A stretch of 64,000 bases of DNA from Streptomyces canus (GTDB taxonomy: Bacteria; Actinomycetota; Actinomycetes; Streptomycetales; Streptomycetaceae): contig NZ_JAUSYQ010000002.1 of assembly GCF_030816965.1 (NCBI RefSeq), positions 2,575,001 through 2,639,000 of the forward strand, read 5' to 3'. This document shows, in pieces, positions 36,162-46,995 of this stretch. A model generated the notes under the pieces. It saw only the letters and a list, made by a program, of their open reading frames with translations, was not told where the DNA came from and did no database searches. Position 1 is the first letter of the stretch; each line of letters starts with the position of its first letter. Position numbers and translations under genes: made by a program.

Positions 36162-37117
36162 TGCGTTTCCTTCTCGACGCCGAGCAAAGGGAGTTCGCGG
36201 CCTCCCTGGACGCGATGCTGACGGCCGCGGACACCCCGTCGGTGGTACGGGACTGGAGCCGAGGGGACCACGCGCGCGGGCGCGCGCTGTGGCGCCGTAT
36301 CGCCGAGGCGGGGGTGTTCGCGCTGGCGGTACCGGAGGCGTACGAGGGTCTGGGTCAACACCCCGTCGAACTCGCCCTCGCTTTCGTCGAGTTGGGGCGA
36401 CATGCGGTACCGGGCCCGCTGGTGGAGACGGTCACGGCGGCGACGCTGCTCACCGAACCCGGCCCGGCGAAGCGACTGCTCCCGGCGCTGGCCGCAGGCG
36501 AGACGATGGCCACGGTCGCCCGCGATCACGGGTACGCCCTGGACGGTGAAGCGGCAGGCATCCATCTCTCCCTGACGGCCGAGGGCCTGCGCCTGGCCCC
36601 CGGCCACGGCCCCGTGCGCCCCTCGCTCGATCCCGCCCGCCGCCTCACCCCATTGGACCCCGGCGGAGAACTCCTCGCCACCGGCCCGCCCCTGGCCCCC
36701 GCCCTCCTCCTGGCCCGCCTCACCACCGCCGCACAGGCCCTGGGCGTCGGCCTCGCGCTGCTCGACAGAACCGTCACCCACGTCAAGCGGCGCACCCAGT
36801 TCGGCGTCCCCATCGGCTCGTTCCAAACCGTCAGACACCAGCTCGCCGACGCGAGGATCGCGTTGGAGTTCGCCCGCCCGCTCCTCCTGGGCGCCGCCCT
36901 GACGATGACCGCGGAAGACGTCGCCGCCGCCAAGGTCACGGCGTGCGAGGCGGCGTACCGGACGGCCCGCACCGCGCTCCAGCTCCACGGCGCGATCGGG
37001 TACACGGCGGAGTACGACCTGTCCCTGTGGCTCACCAAGGCCCGCGCCCTGCGCACCGCCTGGGGCAGCCCCGACGAGTGCCGCGACACCGTCCTCAGTG
37101 GTGGTCGCCGCTGGTGA
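36161..37117 (+). CDS. Acyl-CoA dehydrogenase family protein (smaller partner subunit)
   Basis: A 318-residue acyl-CoA dehydrogenase-fold protein, shorter than the standard ~380. The N-terminal helix region FLLDAEQREFAASLDAML and the middle AVPEAYEGLGQHPVELALAF are present, and the C-terminus has KRRTQFGVPIGSFQTVRHQLAD and LQLHGAIGYTAEYDLSLWLTKA. In the steroid pathways such short subunits pair with a full-length one to build one active site. Start ATG overlaps the previous stop. The stop lies within the last codons of the convergent cytochrome b gene (23-bp tail overlap). Confidence 0.82.
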   Translation: MRFLLDAEQREFAASLDAMLTAADTPSVVRDWSRGDHARGRALWRRIAEAGVFALAVPEAYEGLGQHPVELALAFVELGRHAVPGPLVETVTAATLLTEPGPAKRLLPALAAGETMATVARDHGYALDGEAAGIHLSLTAEGLRLAPGHGPVRPSLDPARRLTPLDPGGELLATGPPLAPALLLARLTTAAQALGVGLALLDRTVTHVKRRTQFGVPIGSFQTVRHQLADARIALEFARPLLLGAALTMTAEDVAAAKVTACEAAYRTARTALQLHGAIGYTAEYDLSLWLTKARALRTAWGSPDECRDTVLSGGRRW

Positions 37118-38732
37118 CCTCCCGGTACTCCTCCACCGTCGGCTTCTCGATCCGCGTGTCGGGCCCGAGCATGGCCCGCGCGAGCCCGGCCCGCACCCGC
37201 TGGGAACGCCTGACCGGCCGCCGCACCCCGTTCGCGTCGACGAGCGGACCGATCTCGTACGGCGGTTCCTGCTCGTGCTGCGTGAGGGTGTGCAACTGCT
37301 CCTGTGTGAGGCGTTCGTGGACCTCGACGTACTCACCGTGCGGGAGCCGCCGGATGGTGCCGGTCTCACGGCCGTGCAGCACCTTGTCCCGGTCCCGGCG
37401 CTGCAGCCCGAGGCAGACCCGCTTGGTGACGACGAAGGCGAGCACCGGCACCACGAACACGGACACCCGCACGAACCAGGTGATCGCGTTGATCGACAGA
37501 TGCAGATGCGTGGCCACGATGTCGTTGCCGCCGCCGATCAGCAGCACCACGTACAGGCTCAGCCAGGCGACCCCCAGCCCCGTGCGGACGGGCACGTTGC
37601 GCGGCCGGTCCAGGATGTGGTGCTCGCGTTTGTCGCCGGTGATCCACGCCTCGACGAAGGGATAGACCCCGAGCGCGAGCAGGATCAGCGGGAAGAGGGA
37701 GAAGGGGATGAAGACACCGGGCACCAGGGTGTGGCCCCAGAAGCTGATCTCCCATCCCGGCATCACCCGGATCAGCCCCTCGGAGAAGCCCAGGTACCAG
37801 TCGGGCTGGGCGCCGGTGGTCACCAGCTGCGGGCTGTACGGCCCGAACGCCCACACCGGGTTGATCTGGGCGAGGCCGCCCATGAGCGCCAGCACGCCGA
37901 AGGTCAGGAAGAAGAAGCCACCCGCCTTGGCCATGTAGACCGGCAGGAACGGCATGCCGACCACGGACTTGTTGTCGCGGCCGGGCCCCGGGTACTGGGT
38001 GTGCTTGTGGTAGAAGACCAGGATCAGATGGGCGACCACCAGGCCGAGCATGATCCCGGGCAGCACGAGGACATGGATCGGGAAGAGCCTGGGGATGATG
38101 TCGTGCCCAGGGAACTCCCCGCCGAACAGGAAGAACGACAGATACGTCCCGACGATCGGGATGGACAGGATCGCCCCGTCGGCGAACCGGATGCCGGTGC
38201 CGGAGAGCAGGTCGTCAGGGAGGGAGTAGCCGGTCAGGCCGGTGATGATGCCGAGGAACAGCAGGGTCCAGCCGAACACCCAGTTGAGCTCGCGCGGCTT
38301 GCGGAAGGCGCCGGTGAAGAACACCCGCATCATGTGCACGAGCATGCCGGTGACGAAGACCAGCGCCGCCCAGTGGTGGATCTGCCGGATCAGCAGTCCG
38401 CCGCGCACGTCGAAGCTGATGTCGAGCGTGGACTCGTAGGCCCTGGTCATCACCACGCCGTTGAGGGGCTCGTAGGAGCCGTGGTAGACGACCTCGACCC
38501 CGCTGGGCTCGAAGAACAGCGTGAGATAGACGCCCGTGAGGATCAGGATGAGGAAGCTGTAGAGACAGACCTCGCCCAGCATGAACGACCAGTGGTCCGG
38601 AAAGACCTTGCGCATGTTGGCCTTGGCCAGCGCGTACAGGCCCAGCCGTCCGTCGGCCCAGTCGGCGAGCTTCTCGCCCTTTCCGGCCTCTCCGCCACGA
38701 GTGCCTCGGTTGACCGAACGTGCGCCGTCCAT
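37095..38732 (-). CDS. qcrB: Cytochrome bc1 complex cytochrome b subunit (QcrB-like), orphan
   Basis: A 545-residue actinobacterial cytochrome b. About eight membrane segments are visible. Haem ligands appear in IRQIHHWAALVFVTGMLVHMMRVF and in the helix RLFPIHVLVLPGIMLGLVVAHLILVFYHKH. Other features are TGYSLPDDLLSGTGIRFADG and PDWYLGFSEG (Qo-site region). The long C-terminal cytoplasmic tail (GRETGTIRRLPHGEYVEVHERL) is characteristic of actinobacterial QcrB. No qcrC, qcrA or ctaE gene is nearby, so it is an isolated copy, perhaps a paralogue of the operon copy. ATG 38732 has GGGGAGGCGACGACTC upstream. It overlaps the second acyl-CoA dehydrogenase gene tail-to-tail. Confidence 0.9.
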   Translation of the reverse strand: MDGARSVNRGTRGGEAGKGEKLADWADGRLGLYALAKANMRKVFPDHWSFMLGEVCLYSFLILILTGVYLTLFFEPSGVEVVYHGSYEPLNGVVMTRAYESTLDISFDVRGGLLIRQIHHWAALVFVTGMLVHMMRVFFTGAFRKPRELNWVFGWTLLFLGIITGLTGYSLPDDLLSGTGIRFADGAILSIPIVGTYLSFFLFGGEFPGHDIIPRLFPIHVLVLPGIMLGLVVAHLILVFYHKHTQYPGPGRDNKSVVGMPFLPVYMAKAGGFFFLTFGVLALMGGLAQINPVWAFGPYSPQLVTTGAQPDWYLGFSEGLIRVMPGWEISFWGHTLVPGVFIPFSLFPLILLALGVYPFVEAWITGDKREHHILDRPRNVPVRTGLGVAWLSLYVVLLIGGGNDIVATHLHLSINAITWFVRVSVFVVPVLAFVVTKRVCLGLQRRDRDKVLHGRETGTIRRLPHGEYVEVHERLTQEQLHTLTQHEQEPPYEIGPLVDANGVRRPVRRSQRVRAGLARAMLGPDTRIEKPTVEEYREVTSGDHH

Positions 38733-38912
38733 GAGTCGTCGCCTCCCCGTCGGATCAACTTCAGGGTGGCACGACGCGTGGGTGATGCCAACGGGGCGGG
38801 CAGCCTCCTGAATCCGGCCCCTCCGCACTTCTCCCGCACCGGCGTTCGCTATTTTGTTCGCCGACGCCCCCACCGGCTCGATCATCATCCCTGTCACTCC
38901 GAGGAGCCGGCC

Positions 38913-39830
38913 GTGGAACCCGAATCCGCCGTCACCACCTGCTATCGCCATCCGGCGGTGGAGTCCCATGTCCGCTGCACCCGCTGCGAGCGGTACATCT
39001 GCCCGGACTGCATGCGGGAGGCGGCCGTGGGCCACCAGTGCCCGGAGTGTGTGCGGGAGGGGGCCCGGTCGGTACGGCAGGCCCGGACCGCGTTCGGCGG
39101 GCGGATCACGGGTGTCCCCCTGGTGACGTACGTCCTCATCGGCCTCAACGTGCTCGCCTACGTCGGCGAGCTGGTGCGCCCGGCGATCGTGGACCGCTTC
39201 GAGATGCTGGGCGCCGGGCTCGTGGGCCCGGACGGCGGCCATTACGTGTGGCAGGACACCTACCCCTCCGACTTCCACGCCGAGGGTGTCGTCGACGGCG
39301 AGTGGTACCGCCTGCTGACCGGTGCGTTCCTCCATCTGCCGCCCACCGAGGGCACGTTCGGGATCCTGCACATCGTGATGAACATGGTGTCGCTGTGGAA
39401 CATCGGCCGCGTGGTCGAGGCCCAGCTCGGCCGCCTCCGGTACGTCGTCCTCTATCTGCTGTCCGCGCTCGGCGGCTCGGTCCTCGTCCTGCTGATCGCG
39501 CCCACCGCGCCCACGCTCGGCGCGTCCGGCGCGATCTTCGGTCTCGGCGCCGCGTACTACGTGATGGCCCGCCGGCTCGGCGCCGACATGGCCCAGGTCA
39601 ACCGTTTCATGGCGGGTCTGCTGCTGTGGCTGGTGATGTCCGCGTGGCTGACGTCCTGGCAGGGCCACCTCGGTGGCCTGATCGCCGGAGCCGTCGTCAC
39701 CCTCGCCTACGCGTACGCTCCCCGGGACGGCCGGCGTGCCCTGGTGCAGGCGGGAGCGTGTGCCGTACTGCTGGTGGTGCTCCTGGTGTCTGCCTGGGCC
39801 AAGGTCGCCGAACTGACGGGAGCGCAGTGA
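38913..39830 (+). CDS. Rhomboid-family intramembrane serine protease with N-terminal zinc finger
   Basis: A 305-residue rhomboid. The N-terminal 60 residues have a B-box-like Cys/His motif (CYRHPAVESHVRCTRC and CPDCMREAAVGHQCPEC). Six to seven membrane helices follow. The catalytic Ser is in LGASGAIFGLGA and the His in WQGHLGGLIAGA; the two lie in separate helices as in other rhomboids. It cleaves membrane proteins within the bilayer; substrates are unknown. The GTG start at 38913 follows GAGGAGCCGGCC. Its stop overlaps the GTG of the chitosanase gene (GTGA), implying translational coupling. Confidence 0.9.
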   Translation: MEPESAVTTCYRHPAVESHVRCTRCERYICPDCMREAAVGHQCPECVREGARSVRQARTAFGGRITGVPLVTYVLIGLNVLAYVGELVRPAIVDRFEMLGAGLVGPDGGHYVWQDTYPSDFHAEGVVDGEWYRLLTGAFLHLPPTEGTFGILHIVMNMVSLWNIGRVVEAQLGRLRYVVLYLLSALGGSVLVLLIAPTAPTLGASGAIFGLGAAYYVMARRLGADMAQVNRFMAGLLLWLVMSAWLTSWQGHLGGLIAGAVVTLAYAYAPRDGRRALVQAGACAVLLVVLLVSAWAKVAELTGAQ

Positions 39831-40768
39831 AAGGCGCCCGCCTGCTGCTCCTCGCGGCCGTCCCCGTGGTCGCCACGGCGTCGGTCTACCTCTTTGCGCC
39901 CGAGGACTCCGGCGCGGGAGGAGCGGGCCCCGACCTCTCCTCGGCCTACCGTTCACAGGCGGCCCAGGACGCCGAGGGCGCCCAGGGTGCCAAAGCCTGG
40001 GCCGAGCGGTCCGGGAGGGCAAGGAGCGCGGCGGACGAAGCGGTCGTCGCCGACCTGCCGCCGGGCCTGTCCGCCCCCGCCGAGAAGGAGCTCGCCCAGC
40101 AGCTCGTGGCCAGCGCCGAGAACTCCACCCTCGACTGGCGCAGCGCCTACGCCTACATCGAGGACATCGGCGACGGCCAGGGCTACACGGCCGGCATCAT
40201 CGGCTTCTGCACCGGCACCAACGACCTGCTCACCCTCGTCGAGGGCTACACGAAGGCCCACCCCGGCAACGGTCTCGCGAAGTACCTTCCCGCGCTGCGC
40301 GCGGTCGACGGCACGGACTCCCACGAGGGCCTGGACCCGGGCTTCACGGCCGCCTGGAAGGCGGAAGCCCGGGTCCCGGCCTTCCAGAAGGCCCAGGACA
40401 CAGCACGTGACCGTGTCTACTTCGACCCCGCGGTGCGTCTCGCCAAACTCGACGGCCTCGGCGCCCTCGGCCAGTTCGTGTACTACGACGCCATGGTCTT
40501 CCACGGCCCCGGCACCGACCCCACCAGCTTCTACGGCCTGCGCGAACGCGCCCTCCAGAAGTCCGACAGCCCGACCGAGGGCGGCTCGGAGAAGGCCTAC
40601 CTGGGCACCTTCCTCGACCTCCGCGAGGACGCCATGCGCACCCGCGACGCGGACATCGACACCACCCGCGTGGACACCGCGCAACGGCGCTTCCTGAACG
40701 AGGGGAACCTGGACCTGAGGACACCGCTGGAGTGGCAGGTCTACGGGGAGACGTTCCGGGTGCCGTAG
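39827..40768 (+). CDS. csn: Chitosanase, glycoside hydrolase family 46
   Basis: A 313-residue GH46 endo-chitosanase. The N-terminus (KGARLLLLAAVPVVATASVYLF) is a hydrophobic signal peptide or anchor. The catalytic region shows AENSTLDWRSAYAYIEDIGDGQGYTAGIIGF: in the Streptomyces N174 enzyme the acid Glu lies in the first part and the base Asp in the DIGDG part. Also present are TNDLLTLVEGY and YYDAMVFHGPG. It cleaves chitosan outside the cell. GTG 39827 overlaps the rhomboid stop. A hairpin terminator follows 11 bp later. The region between the signal and the domain (about 60 residues) is low-complexity. Confidence 0.92.
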   Translation: MKGARLLLLAAVPVVATASVYLFAPEDSGAGGAGPDLSSAYRSQAAQDAEGAQGAKAWAERSGRARSAADEAVVADLPPGLSAPAEKELAQQLVASAENSTLDWRSAYAYIEDIGDGQGYTAGIIGFCTGTNDLLTLVEGYTKAHPGNGLAKYLPALRAVDGTDSHEGLDPGFTAAWKAEARVPAFQKAQDTARDRVYFDPAVRLAKLDGLGALGQFVYYDAMVFHGPGTDPTSFYGLRERALQKSDSPTEGGSEKAYLGTFLDLREDAMRTRDADIDTTRVDTAQRRFLNEGNLDLRTPLEWQVYGETFRVP

Positions 40769-40778
40769 GAGAACATGC

Positions 40779-40828
40779 GACGGCGCCTGCCCTGTGGTCC
40801 GGTCGGGGACGTGGAGGCAGGCGCCGTC
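40779..40828. terminator. Bidirectional terminator between chitosanase and gltD
   Basis: A perfect 13-bp inverted repeat GACGGCGCCTGCC (40779-40791) with GGCAGGCGCCGTC (40816-40828) and a 24-nt loop. It lies between convergent chitosanase and gltD and can terminate both. Confidence 0.8.
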
Positions 40829-40871
40829 AGTGTTCCGTACGCCTTTGTACGGGACGTCTATTCGGGTGTGA

Positions 40872-42332
40872 TCACACCATCAGCGAGCGGTCCGTCGGCC
40901 GGATCGGCGCGGGCAGTTCACTCGCACCGGTCAGGAAGCGGTCGCAGCCGCGGGCGGCCGAGCGGCCCTCCGCGATCGCCCACACGATGAGCGACTGGCC
41001 GCGGCCCGCGTCACCGGCGACGAAGACGCCCGGCACGTTGGTCTGGAAGTCGGCGTCGCGGGCGATGTTGCCGCGCTCGTCGAGCTCCAGGCCGAACTGC
41101 TCGACCAGGCCGTTCTCACGGTCGGTGCCGGTGAAGCCCATCGCGAGGGTGACCAGCTGGGCGGGGATCTTGCGCTCCGTGCCCGGCTTCGGGGTCAGCT
41201 TGCCGTCGATGAACTCGACCTCGGTGAGGTGCAGCCACTGGACGTTGCCGTCCTCGTCGCCCTCGAAGTGGGTCGTCGAGACGGAGTAGACCCGCTCGCC
41301 GCCCTCCTCGTGCGCGGACGTGATCTTGTAGAGCATCGGGAAGGTCGGCCACGGCTGGTGCGGGGCACGGTCCTCGCCCGGCCTCGGCATGATCTCCAGC
41401 TGGGTGACCGAGGCCGCGCCCTGGCGGTGGGCGGTGCCCACGCAGTCGGCGCCGGTGTCGCCGCCGCCGATGACGATGACGTGCTTGCCCTCGGCCGTGA
41501 TGGGGGGCGCCACGTAGTCGCCCTCCTGCACCTTGTTGGCCAGCGGCAGGTACTCCATGGCCTGGTGGATGCCCTTGAGCTCGCGGCCGGGGACCGGCAG
41601 GTCACGCGCGGTCGTGGCACCGGCGGCGATGACGATCGCGTCGTAGCGCTTCTTCAGGTCGGTCGCCCTGAGGTCGCGGCCGATCTCGATGCCGGTGCGG
41701 AAGCGGGTGCCCTCTGCGCGCATCTGCTCGATACGCCGGTTGATGTGCCGCTTCTCCATCTTGAACTCGGGGATGCCGTACCGGAGAAGGCCTCCGATGC
41801 GGTCCGCGCGCTCGTAGACGGCGACGGTGTGGCCGGCCCGCGTGAGCTGCTGGGCGGCGGCGAGACCGGCGGGGCCCGACCCGATGACCGCGACGGTCTT
41901 GCCGGACAGGCGCTCCGGGGCCTGCGGCTCGACGTCACCGCTGTCCCACGCCTTGTCGATGATCGAGACCTCGACGTTCTTGATGGTCACGGCCGGCTGG
42001 TTGATGCCGAGCACACACGCCGACTCACAGGGCGCGGGGCACAGGCGACCGGTGAACTCCGGGAAGTTGTTGGTCGCGTGCAGACGCTCGGAGGCGGCGG
42101 ACCAGTCCTCGCGGTAGGCGAAGTCGTTCCACTCGGGGATGAGGTTCCCGAGCGGACAGCCGTTGTGACAGAAGGGGATGCCGCAGTCCATGCAGCGGCT
42201 GGCCTGCTTGCTGATGATCGGCAGCAGGGAGCCGGGGACGTAGACCTCGTTCCAGTCCTTCAGACGTACGTCGACCGGGCGGGACTTGGCGACCTCACGG
42301 CCGTGGTTCAGGAAGCCCTTCGGGTCAGCCAT
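40872..42332 (-). CDS. gltD: Glutamate synthase (NADPH) small subunit GltD
   Basis: A 486-residue NADPH-oxidising FAD subunit. N-terminal cysteines [17 protein letters not shown] bind an Fe-S cluster. The FAD motif is [21 protein letters not shown] (about residue 150) and the NADPH motif is [17 protein letters not shown] (about residue 290). The C-terminal [24 protein letters not shown] closes the FAD domain. It supplies electrons to GltB for glutamate formation from glutamine and 2-oxoglutarate. The start ATG 42332 overlaps the gltB end by eight bases. Confidence 0.96.
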   Translation of the reverse strand: MADPKGFLNHGREVAKSRPVDVRLKDWNEVYVPGSLLPIISKQASRCMDCGIPFCHNGCPLGNLIPEWNDFAYREDWSAASERLHATNNFPEFTGRLCPAPCESACVLGINQPAVTIKNVEVSIIDKAWDSGDVEPQAPERLSGKTVAVIGSGPAGLAAAQQLTRAGHTVAVYERADRIGGLLRYGIPEFKMEKRHINRRIEQMRAEGTRFRTGIEIGRDLRATDLKKRYDAIVIAAGATTARDLPVPGRELKGIHQAMEYLPLANKVQEGDYVAPPITAEGKHVIVIGGGDTGADCVGTAHRQGAASVTQLEIMPRPGEDRAPHQPWPTFPMLYKITSAHEEGGERVYSVSTTHFEGDEDGNVQWLHLTEVEFIDGKLTPKPGTERKIPAQLVTLAMGFTGTDRENGLVEQFGLELDERGNIARDADFQTNVPGVFVAGDAGRGQSLIVWAIAEGRSAARGCDRFLTGASELPAPIRPTDRSLMV

Positions 42333-45300
42333 TGATCGCCGCCTCCATCATCTTCTCGGTGATCTCGGACTCGGAGAGTCCCGCCTGCTCGGCGGCGTCC
42401 TTGGCGGCGAGCACTGCCTTGTACGTGCTGGGGATGATCTTGCTGAAGCGCTCGACCGCGGTGTCCCACTCGGCGAGCAGCTTCTCGGCGACCGTGGAGG
42501 CGGTCTCCTCCTGGTGGCGGCGCACCACGTCGTGCAGCCACTGCTTGTCGGCGTCGTCGAGTGCTTCCACGGCGTCCGCGTTGCCGACGTTGACGTTGTC
42601 GGGGTCGAGGTCGATCACGTAGGCGATACCGCCGGACATGCCGGCCGCGAAGTTGCGGCCGGTCTCGCCGAGGACCACCGCGTGACCGCCGGTCATGTAC
42701 TCGCAGCCGTGGTCGCCCACGCCCTCCGAGACCACCAGCGCACCGGAGTTGCGGACGCAGAACCGCTCGCCCGAACGACCGCGCAGGAACAGCTCGCCAC
42801 CGGTCGCGCCGTAGGCGATGGTGTTGCCCGCGATCGTCGAGAACTCGGCGAGGTGGTCGGCACCCCGGTCCGGGCGCACGATCACCCGGCCACCGGAGAG
42901 GCCCTTGCCGACGTAGTCGTTGGCGTCGCCCTCCAGGCGCAGCGTGACACCGCGCGGCAGGAAGGCGCCGAAGGACTGGCCGGCGGAGCCCGTGAAGGTG
43001 ATGTCGATGGTGTCGTCGGGCAGGCCCGCGCCACCGAACTTCTTCGTCACCTCGTGGCCGAGCATGGTGCCGACCGTGCGATTGATGTTGCGGATCGCGA
43101 CCTGGGCACGCACCGGCTGGGCGTCGGTGGCCGAGTCGGCGGCCAGGGCGTCGGCGGCGAGCTTGATGAGCTCGTTGTCGAGCGCCTTCTCCAGGCCGTG
43201 GTCCTGCTCGATGACCTGGTGCAGCGCGGCACCCTCGGGCAGCTCGGGCACGTAGAAGAGCGGGGACAGGTCCAGGCCCTGCGCCTTCCAGTGGTTGACG
43301 GCCCGCTCGACGTCGAGGGTCTCGGCGTGGCCGACGGCCTCCTCGATGGAACGGAAGCCCAGCTCGGCGAGGAGCTCGCGGACCTCTTCGGCGATGAACT
43401 TGAAGAAGTTCACGACGTACTCGGCCTTGCCGGTGAACCGGTCGCGGAGCACCGGGTTCTGGGTGGCGATGCCGACCGGGCAGGTGTCCAGGTGGCAGAC
43501 GCGCATCATGACGCAGCCGGAGACGACGAGCGGCGCGGTCGCGAAACCGAACTCCTCGGCGCCGAGCAACGCCGCGATGACGACGTCACGGCCGGTCTTG
43601 AGCTGACCGTCGGTCTGGACGACGATCCGGTCGCGCAGGCCGTTGAGCAGCAGGGTCTGCTGGGTCTCGGCGAGACCGAGCTCCCAGGGACCGCCCGCGT
43701 GCTTCAGGGAGGTCAGCGGGGAGGCACCCGTACCACCGTCGTGGCCGGAGATGAGCACGACGTCCGCGTGCGCCTTGGACACACCCGCCGCGACCGTGCC
43801 GACGCCGACCTCGGAGACCAGCTTCACGTGAATCCGCGCCTGCGGGTTCGCGTTCTTCAGGTCGTGGATCAGCTGGGCCAGGTCCTCGATGGAGTAGATG
43901 TCGTGGTGCGGCGGCGGGGAGATCAGGCCCACACCCGGGGTGCTGTGCCGGGTCTTGGCGACCCACGGGTAGACCTTGTGGCCGGGCAGCTGGCCGCCCT
44001 CGCCGGGCTTGGCGCCCTGGGCCATCTTGATCTGGATGTCGTCCGCGTTGACCAGGTACTCGGAGGTCACACCGAAGCGGCCGGAGGCGACCTGCTTGAT
44101 CGACGAACGCCGCGCCGGGTCGTACAGCCGGTCCGCGTCCTCGCCGCCCTCACCGGTGTTGGACTTGCCGCCCAGCTGGTTCATGGCGATGGCGAGGGTC
44201 TCGTGCGCCTCCTTGGAGATGGAGCCGTACGACATGGCGCCGGTGGAGAAGCGCTTGACGATCTCGGAGACCGGCTCGACCTCGTCGACGGAGATCGGCT
44301 GGCGGTCCGACTTGAAGCCGAACAGGCCGCGCAGCGTCATCAGGCGCTCGGACTGCTCGTTCACGCGGTCCGTGTACTTCTTGAAGATGTCGTAGCGGTT
44401 CGCGCGCGTCGAGTGCTGGAGGCGGAAGACCGTCTCCGGGTCGAACAGGTGCGGCTCGCCCTCACGGCGCCACTGGTACTCGCCGCCTATCTCGAGGGCG
44501 CGGTGCGCTGGCGCGATGCCGGAGGCGGGGTACGCCTTGGCGTGCCGGGCGGCGACCTCCTTGGCGATGACGTCGATGCCGACGCCGCCGATCTTGGAGG
44601 CGGTACCGCTGAAGTACTTCTGGACGAAGCCCTCTTCGAGACCGACGGCCTCGAAGACCTGGGCGCCGCGATAGGACGCGACGGTCGAGATGCCCATCTT
44701 CGACATGACCTTCAGTACGCCCTTGCCCAGGGCGTAGATCAGGTTGCGGATGGCCTGCTCGGGCTCCAGGCCGTTCAGGAAGGTGCCCGCGCGCAGGAGG
44801 TCCTCGACGGACTCCATGGCGAGGTACGGGTTCACGGCCGCGGCGCCGAAGCCGATCAGCAGGGCGACGTGGTGGACCTCGCGGACGTCACCGGCCTCGA
44901 CGAGCAGCCCCACCTGGGTGCGCTGCTTGGTGCGGATGAGGTGGTGGTGGACGGCCGCGGTGAGCAGCAGCGACGGGATCGGAGCGTGCTCGGCGTCCGA
45001 GTGGCGGTCGGAGAGGACGATCAGCCGGGCGCCGTTGTCGATGGCGGCGTCGGCCTCGGCGCAGATCTCCTCGATGCGCGCGGCGAGGGAGTCGCCGCCG
45101 CCGGAGACCCGGTACAGGCCGGAGAGGGTCGCGGCCTTGAAGCCGGGCATGTCGCCGTCGGCGTTGATGTGGATGAGCTTGGCCAGCTCGTCGTTGTCGA
45201 TCACCGGGAAGGGCAGCACGACGGAACGGCAGGAGGCGGCGCTCGGGTCGAGCAGGTTGCCCTGCGGGCCCAGCGAGGAGCGCAGTGAGGTGACGAGCTC

Positions 45301-46932
45301 CTCGCGGATCGCGTCCAGCGGCGGGTTGGTGACCTGCGCGAACAGCTGGGTGAAGTAGTCGAAGAGCAGGCGCGGTCGCTCGCTCAGCGCGGCGATCGGC
45401 GAGTCCGTACCCATCGAACCGATCGGCTCTGCACCGGCCTTGGCCATCGGCGCGAGGAGGACGCGCAGCTCTTCCTCGGTGTAACCGAAGGTCTGCTGGC
45501 GGCGGGTGACCGAGGCGTGGGTGTGCACGATGTGCTCGCGCTCGGGCAGGTCGCCGAGCTCGATCTCGCCGGCCTCCAGCCACTCCGCGTACGGCTGCTC
45601 GGCGGCGAGGCCGGCCTTGATCTCGTCGTCCTCGATGATGCGGTGCTCGACGGTGTCGACGAGGAACATCCTGCCGGGCTGGAGACGGCCCTTGCGGACG
45701 ACCTTGGCGGGGTCGATGTCGAGGACGCCGACCTCGGAGCCGAGGACGACGAGGCCGTCGTCGGTGACCCAGTAACGGCCGGGGCGAAGGCCATTGCGGT
45801 CGAGGACCGCGCCGACCTGCTTGCCGTCGGTGAAGGTGACACAGGCCGGACCGTCCCAGGGCTCCATCAGGTTGGAGTGGAACTGGTAGAAGGCGCGGCG
45901 GACCGACTCCATGGAGTCGTGGTTCTCCCACGCCTCCGGGATCATCATCAGCACGGAGTGCGGCAGCGAACGGCCGCCCAGGTGCAGGAGTTCGAGCACC
46001 TCGTCGAAGGACGCCGAGTCGGAGGCGTCCGGCGTACAGATCGGGAAGACGCGCTCGAGGGCCTTGTCGTCGTTGCCGAAGAGGTCCGAGACCAGCTGGG
46101 ACTCGCGGGCCGCCATCCAGTTGCGGTTGCCCTTGACGGTGTTGATCTCACCGTTGTGCGCGACGAAGCGGTACGGGTGCGCGAGCGGCCACGACGGGAA
46201 GGTGTTCGTGGAGAACCGGGAGTGCACGAGCGCGATCGCGGAGGCGAAGCGGCGGTCGGACAGGTCCGGGAAGAAGGGCTCCAGCTGGCCGGTGGTCAGC
46301 ATGCCCTTGTAGACGATGGTCCGCGCGGACAGCGAGGGGAAGTAGACGTCGACCTCGCGCTCGGCGCGCTTGCGCAGCACGAAGGCCTTGCGGTCGAGGT
46401 CGATGTCCGTAGCAGGCACAGCCGAGCCGTCGCCGACGAAGACCTGGCGGAACGCCGGCATCGTCGAGCGGGCGGTGGCGCCGAGCAGCTCCGGGGCGAC
46501 CGGGACCTCGCGCCAGCCGAGGACGGTGAGGCCCTCCTCGGCGGCGATCGTCTCGATGCGCGAGACGGCGTCCTCGACGCCGTCCTCCGGCAGGAAGGCG
46601 ATACCGACCGCGTACGCACCGGCCGCCGGCAGCTCGAAGCCGGCGACCTCACGGAAGAAGGCGTCCGGAACCTGGGACAGGATGCCCGCGCCGTCACCCG
46701 AGTCGGGCTCGGAGCCGGTGGCACCGCGGTGCTCCAGGTTGCGCAGAACCGTGAGCGCCTGCTCGACCAGCGCATGGCTCGCCTCGCCGGTGAGGGTGGC
46801 CACGAAGCCGACGCCACAGGCGTCGTGCTCGTTGCGGGGGTCGTACATACCCTGCGCAGCAGGGCGAGCATCCATGAACGACCTCTTCTGGCCACTCGTG
46901 GAGTGCTGGGACGGCTGGCGCGGCGTACGCAT
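42325..46932 (-). CDS. gltB: Glutamate synthase large subunit GltB
   Basis: A 1535-residue large subunit. The class II glutamine amidotransferase nucleophile Cys lies in [11 protein letters not shown], so the first ~38 residues are a cleaved propeptide. Further domains: FMN-binding glutamate synthase core with [14 protein letters not shown] and [10 protein letters not shown], the cysteine-rich Fe-S segment [19 protein letters not shown], and the C-terminal beta-helix ([25 protein letters not shown]). The start is not fully certain: ATG 46932 has GGGAGAG upstream; ATG 46875 (MDARPAAQG) also has a good site (AAGAGG) and would give 1516 residues. A GlnR-like site lies 64-90 bp upstream. Forms an operon with gltD. 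Confidence 0.95.
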   Translation of the reverse strand: MRTPRQPSQHSTSGQKRSFMDARPAAQGMYDPRNEHDACGVGFVATLTGEASHALVEQALTVLRNLEHRGATGSEPDSGDGAGILSQVPDAFFREVAGFELPAAGAYAVGIAFLPEDGVEDAVSRIETIAAEEGLTVLGWREVPVAPELLGATARSTMPAFRQVFVGDGSAVPATDIDLDRKAFVLRKRAEREVDVYFPSLSARTIVYKGMLTTGQLEPFFPDLSDRRFASAIALVHSRFSTNTFPSWPLAHPYRFVAHNGEINTVKGNRNWMAARESQLVSDLFGNDDKALERVFPICTPDASDSASFDEVLELLHLGGRSLPHSVLMMIPEAWENHDSMESVRRAFYQFHSNLMEPWDGPACVTFTDGKQVGAVLDRNGLRPGRYWVTDDGLVVLGSEVGVLDIDPAKVVRKGRLQPGRMFLVDTVEHRIIEDDEIKAGLAAEQPYAEWLEAGEIELGDLPEREHIVHTHASVTRRQQTFGYTEEELRVLLAPMAKAGAEPIGSMGTDSPIAALSERPRLLFDYFTQLFAQVTNPPLDAIREELVTSLRSSLGPQGNLLDPSAASCRSVVLPFPVIDNDELAKLIHINADGDMPGFKAATLSGLYRVSGGGDSLAARIEEICAEADAAIDNGARLIVLSDRHSDAEHAPIPSLLLTAAVHHHLIRTKQRTQVGLLVEAGDVREVHHVALLIGFGAAAVNPYLAMESVEDLLRAGTFLNGLEPEQAIRNLIYALGKGVLKVMSKMGISTVASYRGAQVFEAVGLEEGFVQKYFSGTASKIGGVGIDVIAKEVAARHAKAYPASGIAPAHRALEIGGEYQWRREGEPHLFDPETVFRLQHSTRANRYDIFKKYTDRVNEQSERLMTLRGLFGFKSDRQPISVDEVEPVSEIVKRFSTGAMSYGSISKEAHETLAIAMNQLGGKSNTGEGGEDADRLYDPARRSSIKQVASGRFGVTSEYLVNADDIQIKMAQGAKPGEGGQLPGHKVYPWVAKTRHSTPGVGLISPPPHHDIYSIEDLAQLIHDLKNANPQARIHVKLVSEVGVGTVAAGVSKAHADVVLISGHDGGTGASPLTSLKHAGGPWELGLAETQQTLLLNGLRDRIVVQTDGQLKTGRDVVIAALLGAEEFGFATAPLVVSGCVMMRVCHLDTCPVGIATQNPVLRDRFTGKAEYVVNFFKFIAEEVRELLAELGFRSIEEAVGHAETLDVERAVNHWKAQGLDLSPLFYVPELPEGAALHQVIEQDHGLEKALDNELIKLAADALAADSATDAQPVRAQVAIRNINRTVGTMLGHEVTKKFGGAGLPDDTIDITFTGSAGQSFGAFLPRGVTLRLEGDANDYVGKGLSGGRVIVRPDRGADHLAEFSTIAGNTIAYGATGGELFLRGRSGERFCVRNSGALVVSEGVGDHGCEYMTGGHAVVLGETGRNFAAGMSGGIAYVIDLDPDNVNVGNADAVEALDDADKQWLHDVVRRHQEETASTVAEKLLAEWDTAVERFSKIIPSTYKAVLAAKDAAEQAGLSESEITEKMMEAAING

Positions 46933-46995
46933 CGGCTCTCCCGTCGTCGTCAATTGGCATATTCAGCTTGCCGAGGGACGACGTTGGCCCTCTGC

